Positions 7,245 to 12,581 of a stretch of DNA of 12,581 bases are shown here, in pieces. The stretch is taken from positions 1 to 12,581 of the forward strand of contig CAZSZJ010000031.1 of assembly GCA_964610985.1 (NCBI GenBank), read 5' to 3'. The DNA comes from JARIHD01 sp964610985 (GTDB lineage: Bacteria; Patescibacteriota; Saccharimonadia; Saccharimonadales; UBA4665). The translations under genes and the position numbers were made by a program. Position 1 is the stretch's first letter; each line of letters starts with the position of its first letter. The notes under the pieces were generated by a model. That model saw only the letters and a list, made by a program, of their open reading frames with translations, did not search any database and was not told the DNA's origin.

Positions 7245-7260
7245 TGTTTCACGTGAAAGG
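7245..7260. promoter_or_regulatory. parS site (ParB/Spo0J binding, chromosome segregation)
   Basis: TGTTTCACGTGAAAGG matches the bacterial parS consensus TGTTTCACGTGAAACA at 14 of 16 positions. It includes the entire perfect 12-bp palindrome TTTCACGTGAAA. A 14-base exact match is not expected by chance in a window this size. parS loads ParB, which with ParA and SMC organises and segregates the replication-origin region; such sites usually lie near oriC. parA and parB are not in this window. Confidence 0.8.
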
Positions 7261-7336
7261 ACTACAGAGGTGAGCGGAGGAGTGGTAAATAAGACCATAA
7301 AATGCTAAGCTGTAATCTGTTATTAAGTCTAAAAAT

Positions 7337-7341
7337 AGGGA
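7337..7341 (+). promoter_or_regulatory. Weak Shine-Dalgarno-like site for valS
   Basis: AGGGA lies 6 nt before ATG 7348. valS is the exception among the plus-strand genes: the hexamer 6 nt upstream of its start (TAGGGA) is not a plausible -10, so a leader of about 25-40 nt and this AGGGA are the more likely arrangement. Confidence 0.35.
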
Positions 7342-7347
7342 CACACT

Positions 7348-9915
7348 ATGAACTTGCCAAAAGTGTATGAGCCTTCAAAATATGAGGCCAGCATCTACGC
7401 ACTATGGGAGAAATCCCAAGCCTTCCAGCCACGTAAAGCAGGGAAGAGTTTCTCGGTGGTCGTCCCTCCGCCAAATGCCAATGCCAACCTGCATATTGGC
7501 TTCGCTCTGACTATGACGCTCCAGGATATTGCTGTTCGCTATCATCGTCTTAAGGGTGAAAGCGTGCTCTTTGTGCCTGGTGCCGACCATGCCGGTTTCG
7601 AAACACAAGCCGTTTACGAAAAACACCTGGCCAAAGAAGGGAAGAGCCGTTTCGACTTTACCCGCGAAGAGCTGTACGCAAAAATCTGGGACTTCGTAGC
7701 GCTCAACCGCAAAAACTTTGAGGATCAGTTCCGTAGTCTTGGTGGCAGCGTCGACTGGTCGCGGTTTACTTTTACCTTGGACGAAAAAATCGTTAAACGC
7801 GCCTACGCTACATTCAAAAAAATGTGGGAAGAAGGTTTGATCTATAGGGGCGAGAGGCTGGTAAACTATTGCACTTTTCACGGCACAGCCTTTGCCGACA
7901 TCGAGGTCGAACACAAAGAAGACCAGGGTAAATTATGGCAGCTGCGCTATCCTTTGACCGATGGTAGTGGCGAGGTTATTGTCGCTACCACCCGGCCTGA
8001 AACCATGCTCGGCGACACCGCCGTGGCGGTTCATGCAGATGATCCCCGGTACAGCGATTTTCATGGCAAAACCGTATCGCTGCCATTGGTCGGACGGGAA
8101 ATTCCCATCGTTACCGATACCGAATTTGTAGATCCCGCTTTTGGTACAGGCGCGGTCAAGATTACACCCGCTCATGACCCAAATGACTTTGCGCTTGGTC
8201 AGCTCCATGCGCTCCCGATGATCACCGTTATAGATTATGAAGGCAAAATGAATGCCGAAGTACCGGCAGAATACCGTGGCCTGACCGTCGAGGAAGCTCG
8301 CGTACAGATCGTAAAGGATCTGGAAGAGCAGGGATACCTGGTGAAGGTTGAGGATTACACGCACAGCGTCGGGCATTGCTATAAATGCGACACCGTTATC
8401 CAGCCGCTCCTGCGCGATCAATGGTTTGTAGATATGCAACCACTGGCCAAACCAGCCATTAAGGCGCTCGAAGAAGACAAAATTGTCTTTTATCCCGAGG
8501 CAAAAAAAGCTCAACTCAAAAACTACCTGGACAACCTTCGCGACTGGAACATTTCACGCCAGAATGCATGGGGGATTCCTATTCCTGCCTTTCAAAATGT
8601 TGATAACCCCGACGACTGGATATACGATGAGCGCGTTGACCAAGAGATTATAGAGATGGACGGCAAAACTTATCGCCGCGACACCGACGTGTTTGATACC
8701 TGGTTCTCGAGCAGTTCTTGGCCGTATGCCACTCTCGACTATCCTGACAGTGACGACTTTAAGCGACATTATCCGCTCAGCCTTATGGAAACGGGCGGTG
8801 AAATCTTATATCCCTGGGTGAGTCGCATGATCATGCTCGGCCTGTACGTAACAGGGGAGATTCCGTTTACGTCAGTGTACATACATGGGTATGTGATGGC
8901 CGAAGACGGCAGCAAGATGAGCAAAAGTATCGGCAATGTCATTAATGCACCCGTGGTGATTGAGCAGTATGGTGCCGATGCGTTGCGTATGGGGATTGTT
9001 GCCGGGCGCGCTGCGGCCGTTAATCGTGGCTACGATCCACGCAAAGTCGAAGACGCCCGTAATTTTGCCAACAAACTGTGGAACATCGCCCGGTATATCG
9101 AAGCTAAAGCCGACGGAACAATTTTGAAGGGTAGGGTAGAGCCCGAAACAGATGCCGATCACTGGATTTTGGGCAAGCTTAAACAGACCGCCGACGGCAT
9201 TGCCGCCGATCTTGAGGTCTACCGCTTTGCTGAGGCTTATGACCGGCTGTATCACTTTGTTTGGGACGATTTTGCGGACTGGTATCTGGAAGCATCCAAG
9301 GCTCAGGAAAATATTCCACTATTAGCCGAGACATTGCAGCACATCCTTACCATTGCTCATCCTTTTGCGCCGTTCGTGACCGAAACCATCTGGCAAACAC
9401 TCAAATGGAACGATGATGCGTCACTTGCCGCAACCAGCGAATGGCCAACTATCAAGACAGGGGACAGCGTGCGCGCTGCCGCCTTCGAGGACGCCAAGCA
9501 GTTGATCGGTGAAATCCGTGCCGTCATGAAAAACATCGGCCTGACTACGAGTGTCGTCGAATATCGCCCGGCGCCCGCCATAAACGACAACGCCGAAGTC
9601 ATTAAGCGCATGGCCCGGTTAAGCGACCTCAACGAAGTTACCGCATCGGATGGCTTGAAGCTAACCGACGGCAATCTGGATGCCTGGCTCGCTATCGATA
9701 CCGAGACGGCCAAACAGTACCTGCAGACCCTCCAGGACAAGTTACAGACCGAAAAAGAATCTATTAAGCGCTTGGAATCTCGGTTGGCCAACAAGAATTA
9801 CGTCGACAATGCACCAGCAGCGGTAGTCGCCCAAACCAAGCAACAGCTCGCCGAAGGCAAAGAACGCTTGAGTGCTCTCAAGCTTGAAATCGAGCACTTT
9901 ACACTAGCAAGTTAA
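7348..9915 (+). CDS. valS: Valyl-tRNA synthetase
   Basis: A class I synthetase that charges tRNA-Val and hydrolyses mischarged Thr-tRNA. It is 855 residues, slightly short for the family. Order of parts: the N-terminal catalytic half with VVPPPNANANLHIGFAL (about 38-54) and GADHAGFETQ; the CP1 editing domain with TTRPETMLGDTAVAVHADD; zinc-finger-like elements NYCTFHGTA and VGHCYKCDT; the PWVSRMI segment; KMSKS at 523-527; ARNFANKLWN at the start of the anticodon-binding domain; and a C-terminal coiled-coil arm rich in Lys/Glu/Leu. Two oddities are seen. The HIGH signature reads HIGF (Phe52 in place of the second His). One zinc-site Cys-x-x-Cys reads Cys-x-x-His. The frame is otherwise intact and all other motifs are present, so the enzyme is presumably active. 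The stop is TAA, the only non-TAG stop in the window. Confidence 0.96.
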   Translation: MNLPKVYEPSKYEASIYALWEKSQAFQPRKAGKSFSVVVPPPNANANLHIGFALTMTLQDIAVRYHRLKGESVLFVPGADHAGFETQAVYEKHLAKEGKSRFDFTREELYAKIWDFVALNRKNFEDQFRSLGGSVDWSRFTFTLDEKIVKRAYATFKKMWEEGLIYRGERLVNYCTFHGTAFADIEVEHKEDQGKLWQLRYPLTDGSGEVIVATTRPETMLGDTAVAVHADDPRYSDFHGKTVSLPLVGREIPIVTDTEFVDPAFGTGAVKITPAHDPNDFALGQLHALPMITVIDYEGKMNAEVPAEYRGLTVEEARVQIVKDLEEQGYLVKVEDYTHSVGHCYKCDTVIQPLLRDQWFVDMQPLAKPAIKALEEDKIVFYPEAKKAQLKNYLDNLRDWNISRQNAWGIPIPAFQNVDNPDDWIYDERVDQEIIEMDGKTYRRDTDVFDTWFSSSSWPYATLDYPDSDDFKRHYPLSLMETGGEILYPWVSRMIMLGLYVTGEIPFTSVYIHGYVMAEDGSKMSKSIGNVINAPVVIEQYGADALRMGIVAGRAAAVNRGYDPRKVEDARNFANKLWNIARYIEAKADGTILKGRVEPETDADHWILGKLKQTADGIAADLEVYRFAEAYDRLYHFVWDDFADWYLEASKAQENIPLLAETLQHILTIAHPFAPFVTETIWQTLKWNDDASLAATSEWPTIKTGDSVRAAAFEDAKQLIGEIRAVMKNIGLTTSVVEYRPAPAINDNAEVIKRMARLSDLNEVTASDGLKLTDGNLDAWLAIDTETAKQYLQTLQDKLQTEKESIKRLESRLANKNYVDNAPAAVVAQTKQQLAEGKERLSALKLEIEHFTLAS

Positions 9916-9923
9916 TTGGTCTT

Positions 9924-9953
9924 TTGCAAATCGGTCGCAATATTTGCTAGACT
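9924..9953 (+). promoter_or_regulatory. Promoter of the Fur-family gene with embedded inverted repeat
   Basis: TTGCAA (9924-9929) is followed after 18 nt by TAGACT (9948-9953), then 6 nt and ATG 9960, implying a leaderless transcript. Between the boxes lies a perfect inverted repeat, GCAAAT (9926-9931) and ATTTGC (9942-9947), separated by 10 nt. A dimeric repressor bound there would block RNA polymerase, so autoregulation by the Fur-type product is plausible but unproven. Confidence 0.55.
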
Positions 9954-9959
9954 ACAGGC

Positions 9960-10379
9960 ATGTCTTTGGTAAAAGAAACGTTCTATCAGATGCTAAAGCA
10001 GGCGGGGTATAGCCGCACAGCGGCCCGCACAGCCGTTTTTGAAGCACTCCTTGGCGAAGAACCCATGAGCATGCACAAACTGGTAGAAAACGTACCTACG
10101 GCCGACAGGGCCAGTGTTTACCGTGCGGTTGAGTTGTTCGAGCAATTAGGCATTGCCCAGCGCCTGTACACGGGCTGGAAATACCGAATCGAACTAACCG
10201 ACCGTTTTGCCGCCCACCATCACCACTTAACCTGTTTGGAGTGCGGACGCACCACCCCGATAAACGAACAGCAACTTGAGTCGTTCATTGTGGCGCTTGC
10301 GCATCAGAATGGCTTTGAACCCTCGGCACACCAGATTGAGATTCAGGGGCGGTGTGTGCGGTGTCAACAAAAAGGCTAG
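9960..10379 (+). CDS. Fur-family metal-responsive transcriptional repressor
   Basis: A 139-residue protein with the Fur/Zur/PerR layout. An N-terminal winged helix-turn-helix (about 1-78) includes the recognition region ASVYRAVELFEQLGI. The dimerisation/metal domain follows, with HHHH (86-89), CLECG (Cys92, Cys95) and a C-terminal CVRC (Cys132, Cys135). The two CxxC pairs form the usual structural zinc site, and the His cluster is the regulatory metal site. Members repress iron, zinc or peroxide-stress genes when metal is bound. Which metal is sensed cannot be read from the sequence, so I give no symbol. The start at 9960 is fixed by the -10 box 6 nt upstream. It lies 44 bp after valS with its own promoter and converges on the XRE-HAD gene with 24 bp between stops. 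Confidence 0.92.
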   Translation: MSLVKETFYQMLKQAGYSRTAARTAVFEALLGEEPMSMHKLVENVPTADRASVYRAVELFEQLGIAQRLYTGWKYRIELTDRFAAHHHHLTCLECGRTTPINEQQLESFIVALAHQNGFEPSAHQIEIQGRCVRCQQKG

Positions 10380-10403
10380 CGCGCACCCGCTCAGACGAGC
10401 AGG

Positions 10404-11261
10404 CTAGTCGGCGATTTCAAGTGCTCCGCGGATTCTCGTGACTGATTCGTCTGGATTGTAGTCATCAAACCAGAGTACATGCCACCCGTGCTTTTCGGCA
10501 GCCATCAGATTTATACGAGCGTCGTCGACGAGCAAAATATCCGAGGCAGGGCAAGCGGCTTTTTTGGCGGCGATTTCGTAGATCTTGGTCTCTGGTTTGA
10601 TGGCATTCACCACTGATGAATCGATAATTACTTCATAGTCGACTTTGGGCAGCAGGCCGCGAGCAATCATGGACTCTACAAGGCCAGGCATAGTATTGGT
10701 AAGCAGACCGATGCGGTAATGTGTCGCCGCCCAGCGCACGAGTTCGTGCATCTCGTCAATAGGGTCAACGGTTTCGAGGTAATAATCGGTCCAATTGAGG
10801 TCGTCGAGGCCGATGGCCTTGCCAAAAACTGCGTTGAATTCGGCCATAGTCATGTCGCCCCGGCAAACGTCGTCATTGTAGTGCCAAAACGTACTTTCGA
10901 TGAGGTCACTCGATGCACCGCTTACTTCGGCCAAACGGGTGAATGCGCGGTGATAAAACCGCACGAGGCAGCCATTTATATCAAAATACACAAAGCTGAT
11001 ACCACTGATTGATCGATGTTTTTTGACGGTACGAGCCGCACGCGACGCCGAGACGGTGTGCTGCATGATTTCATCCAAGCCCACACCGAGAGCCCGGGCG
11101 ATGCTCTGGATCGTAAATATAGAAGGAGCCTTGATCGCGCCGCGTTCGATTTTGGTCAATGTCGAATAACTCAACCCCGCCTGCTGGCAAAGCGATTGCT
11201 GCGTCAGCCCCGCGCTCACGCGCAGCGCCTGCAAGCGGCGTCCCAGACCCTTCTCATCCAT
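10404..11261 (-). CDS. XRE-type HTH / HAD-like hydrolase fusion protein
   Basis: Residues about 5-66 are a Cro/C1-type helix-turn-helix (GRRLQALRVSAGLTQQSL, then YSTLTKIERG). Residues about 88-285 are a HAD fold. Motif I is VYFDINGCL with nucleophile Asp94, motif II is LLTNT (Thr188), motif III is Lys222 in AIKPETK, and motif IV is LLVDDAR (Asp246, Asp247). Motif I has Asn96 where phosphatases usually have the acid/base Asp, so the hydrolase activity may be weak or lost and the domain may act as a ligand sensor. ATG 11261 (285 residues) is preferred over ATG 11267, because a -35/-10 pair ends 6 nt before it. The gene is divergent from a membrane protein across a spacer full of inverted repeats, consistent with autoregulation and control of that neighbour. 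Substrate unknown. Confidence 0.9.
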   Translation of the reverse strand: MDEKGLGRRLQALRVSAGLTQQSLCQQAGLSYSTLTKIERGAIKAPSIFTIQSIARALGVGLDEIMQHTVSASRAARTVKKHRSISGISFVYFDINGCLVRFYHRAFTRLAEVSGASSDLIESTFWHYNDDVCRGDMTMAEFNAVFGKAIGLDDLNWTDYYLETVDPIDEMHELVRWAATHYRIGLLTNTMPGLVESMIARGLLPKVDYEVIIDSSVVNAIKPETKIYEIAAKKAACPASDILLVDDARINLMAAEKHGWHVLWFDDYNPDESVTRIRGALEIAD

Positions 11262-11267
11262 AGCCAT

Positions 11268-11296
11268 ATAGTACTAGTTGCCCCTGAAAAATGCAA
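11268..11296 (-). promoter_or_regulatory. Promoter of the XRE-HAD gene
   Basis: On the minus strand TTGCAT (11296-11291) is followed after 17 nt by TACTAT (11273-11268), then 6 nt and ATG 11261. This spacing supports a leaderless start at 11261 and makes the ATG at 11267 unlikely. Confidence 0.6.
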
Positions 11297-11325
11297 CCAA
11301 CTAGCAACAAACGGCCAGCCGTTGC
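11274..11325. promoter_or_regulatory. Inverted-repeat cluster, probable operator of the divergent promoters
   Basis: Several perfect repeats overlap here. CTAGTTG (11274-11280) pairs with CAACTAG (11298-11304). GTTGC/GCAAC occurs four times, at 11277-11281, 11293-11297, 11304-11308 and 11321-11325. AACGGC-CA-GCCGTT is a compact palindrome at 11310-11323. The cluster covers the minus-strand -35 and spacer and the place where the plus-strand -35 should be. The XRE domain encoded next door is the obvious candidate binder, by inference. Confidence 0.45.
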
Positions 11326-11335
11326 AAAAATGAGT

Positions 11336-11341
11336 TACAAT
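11336..11341 (+). promoter_or_regulatory. -10 box of the membrane protein gene
   Basis: TACAAT sits 6 nt before ATG 11348. No -35-like hexamer is seen 16-18 nt upstream; the AACGGC palindrome occupies that place, which would fit an activator- or repressor-controlled promoter. Confidence 0.5.
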
Positions 11342-11347
11342 AAAAAC

Positions 11348-12511
11348 ATGAATACTATCCGCCGCTTGGGCTTCGGCCTGGCAACCCTCATATTTTCATC
11401 ACTTATAACTATCTTTGCCTTATTTATAAGTGTTTTTATGGTTCTGGGTAAGCCTGATCCGCTCCTGAGTGCACTACAAACGAGCGGCTTGTATTCGGCG
11501 GTTGCGCCGACGATTTTTGACCAGCAGGCCAAACAACAAGATAACGAAGGCAAGTTCGCCTTTGCAAACCCTGCAATTCGCAGCGCCCTTATCGAGGCTT
11601 TTCCGCCCGCATATGTGCAAACAACGGTGGAGACAAATGTCCGTAGCCTCTATAGTTGGATCCATGGCCAGACAACCACGCCCGTCATACAGGTCGATGT
11701 GAGCACCCCCCGGGCACTCTTTGCCAAAAATATTGGCAACGCGGTCAAGCAAAGACTGGAGAGTCTTCCTGAATGCAAGAATATTGCGAGCGTGCCTGCC
11801 ACCCCAGAAGAACTGTTGGCTATGACCTGCAGACCACCGGGTGTTTCCGAAGTGGCGCTGGTCGAAAATGCCGAGCGGCAAGCGAGCACCAGTAACGTGT
11901 TTGCGGGCACGGCTGAACACATTGTCACACTACAGGGTAGCGATGGACAACCACTGAGCGAAAAGTTGCGAGCAGTACCACGAGCCTACCAATATTTTGT
12001 GTGGTCGTTATTTGTTATACCATTCGTTTTGGCGCTGTGCGCAGCAGCCATTATCTTTTGTGCGGCAAGTAAGCGGGCAGGGCTGAAGTCACTCGGCAGA
12101 ATGCTTATCACAACTGGTATAATCGGCGTGATTTTGGCCCTTGGCGCGGGTTGGCTCCTCAGTAACGCCAGTAGTTTTATCACCGACCAAAATCCGACAC
12201 TGGCAGCGATTCAGAGCAAACTACTGGAAGTTCTGCAGATCTTGGGCGGCCAGTTGCAGGGCTGGTGGCTTGGCATCAGTTTGGGCTACGTAATTATCGG
12301 CATAGGGGCGCTCTTCTTGGGGCGAACAGCACGCCATGTTAAGACCGAGCACAATAAGGCGCTCAATGAGTCTATGGGCTACCGTAATGATGTGCCGACG
12401 GCGGGGACAAAATTTGATCCGCACACCATTGAGACTCCTAACAGGCCAAAAAACACCGATCTAAACGAGCAGACAGCGAAGAGCGACCAAAATAAAAACA
12501 CGACCGCCTAG
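11348..12511 (+). CDS. Unrecognised membrane protein with four predicted transmembrane helices
   Basis: 387 residues from ATG 11348; in-frame ATGs at 11291 and 11330 exist but lie before the -10 box. Helix 1 is at about 8-34. A large loop of about 180 residues, presumably outside the cytoplasm, contains Cys143 and Cys161, which could form a disulfide. Helices 2, 3 and 4 are at about 216-240, 251-271 and 306-325. A polar C-terminal tail of about 60 residues is rich in Asn, Thr and Lys. Positive charges after helix 2 (SKRAGLK) and helix 4 (RTARHVK) put those segments in the cytoplasm, giving both ends inside. I recognise no transporter, kinase or enzyme motif. It shares a regulatory spacer with the divergent XRE-HAD gene, so the two may form one response unit. 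Confidence 0.85.
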   Translation: MNTIRRLGFGLATLIFSSLITIFALFISVFMVLGKPDPLLSALQTSGLYSAVAPTIFDQQAKQQDNEGKFAFANPAIRSALIEAFPPAYVQTTVETNVRSLYSWIHGQTTTPVIQVDVSTPRALFAKNIGNAVKQRLESLPECKNIASVPATPEELLAMTCRPPGVSEVALVENAERQASTSNVFAGTAEHIVTLQGSDGQPLSEKLRAVPRAYQYFVWSLFVIPFVLALCAAAIIFCAASKRAGLKSLGRMLITTGIIGVILALGAGWLLSNASSFITDQNPTLAAIQSKLLEVLQILGGQLQGWWLGISLGYVIIGIGALFLGRTARHVKTEHNKALNESMGYRNDVPTAGTKFDPHTIETPNRPKNTDLNEQTAKSDQNKNTTA

Positions 12512-12518
12512 GACCGTG
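12489..12518 (-). terminator. Probable intrinsic terminator of the tRNA-Ser gene
   Basis: On the minus strand, 9 nt after the encoded CCA, a 7-bp stem CACGGTC/GGTCGTG (two G-U pairs, 6-nt loop; 12518-12499) is followed by TTTTTATTTT (12498-12489). The two wobble pairs become A-C mismatches in the opposite orientation, so the hairpin favours minus-strand transcripts. It overlaps the last codons and stop (12509-12511) of the membrane protein gene. Confidence 0.5.
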
Positions 12519-12527
12519 CTCTTATTT

Positions 12528-12581
12528 TGGCGGAGAGGGAGGGATTCGAACCCTCGATAGAGTTGCCCCTATACTGCATTT
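12528..12581 (-). tRNA. tRNA-Ser, 3' part only (5' half beyond the window)
   Basis: Reading the minus strand, the visible part runs from the 3' side of the anticodon loop and stem (AAATGCAG) through a long variable arm (stem TATAG/CTATC-like). It continues through a T-arm GAGGG-TTCGAAT-CCCTC, the acceptor 3' strand CCTCTCC, discriminator G and an encoded CCA. A long variable arm plus discriminator G73 identifies Ser rather than Leu (A73). The last anticodon base appears to be A, which suits UCN-reading tRNA-Ser, but the rest of the anticodon is outside the window. Confidence 0.85.

Larger units (their letters stand above)
7047..7347. other. 301-bp divergent spacer between the 234-residue gene and valS
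   Basis: The spacer holds no gene. From left to right it contains: the -10 of the minus-strand gene; a perfect 6-bp inverted repeat AATCTG/CAGATT around TTCGCG (7123-7140); a TTTTGC/GCAAAA inverted repeat (7153-7158 and 7173-7178); two parS-like palindromes (7211-7226 and 7245-7260); and AT-rich sequence before valS with possible -10 boxes TAAAAT (7298-7303) and TAATCT (7313-7318). A 9-bp direct repeat TAATCTGTT occurs at 7122-7130 and 7313-7321. I saw no T-box or other riboswitch signature for valS. Confidence 0.7.

Noticed and set aside
7047..7347. A T-box or other riboswitch upstream of valS.
   Set aside because: No T-box sequence, specifier hairpin or terminator/antiterminator pair could be found, and the space is shared with the divergent gene and the parS site.
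7348..8514. Long open frames on the minus strand inside valS (for example 7402-7914 and 7933-8514).
   Set aside because: They lie fully antisense to a well-identified enzyme, have no promoter or start signal, and their compositions are typical mirror frames of a GC-balanced gene.
10380..10403. A bidirectional terminator between the convergent fur and XRE-HAD genes.
   Set aside because: The 24-bp gap has no stable stem followed by T residues in either direction.

Overview
The window looks like chromosomal DNA from a small-genome bacterium, most likely a Patescibacteria/CPR member such as Candidatus Saccharibacteria. That placement is an inference. It rests on short intergenic gaps, several promoters whose -10 box sits directly against the start codon (leaderless genes), unusual versions of core proteins, and large lineage-type proteins with no recognisable family. 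All eight complete genes end in TAG (seven) or TAA (one), none in TGA, and all read through with the standard bacterial code. I saw no transposase, integrase, phage gene, CRISPR array or rRNA.

Left part (1-5216, minus strand): three consecutive genes encode large, Ala/Glu/Lys-rich, almost cysteine-free proteins that are paralogues of one another. They are read in the order 5216->3921, 3824->1635, and 1538->beyond the left edge. They share an N-terminal module of about 70 residues, a C-terminal module of about 240 residues (shown for the two complete ones), and a degenerate helical repeat of about 45-48 residues that starts with an M-[ST]-x-x-E motif. The two gaps between them are both exactly 96 bp and carry nearly the same promoter and A-rich leader. 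This is the least explained part of the window and the best candidate for an undescribed system.

Middle (5300-9915): tsaD (tRNA t6A modification) converges, with a 17-bp overlap, on an unrecognised 234-residue protein. A 301-bp divergent spacer follows. It holds a near-perfect ParB-binding parS site and a degenerate second copy. After it comes valS (valyl-tRNA synthetase), which has an odd HIGF in place of the HIGH signature.

Right part (9960-12581): a Fur-family metal-dependent repressor converges on an XRE-HTH/HAD-phosphatase fusion. That gene is divergent, across a spacer dense in inverted repeats, from a four-helix membrane protein. A tRNA-Ser on the minus strand is cut by the right edge; its probable terminator overlaps the 3' end of the membrane protein gene.

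Functionally the mix is translation housekeeping (TsaD, ValRS, tRNA-Ser), metal or stress regulation (Fur, XRE-HAD), chromosome segregation (parS), and the unexplained repeat-protein array. Five genes (tsaD, the 234-residue gene, fur, XRE-HAD and the membrane protein) have a -10-like hexamer exactly 6 nt before the start codon. I used this to choose several starts.
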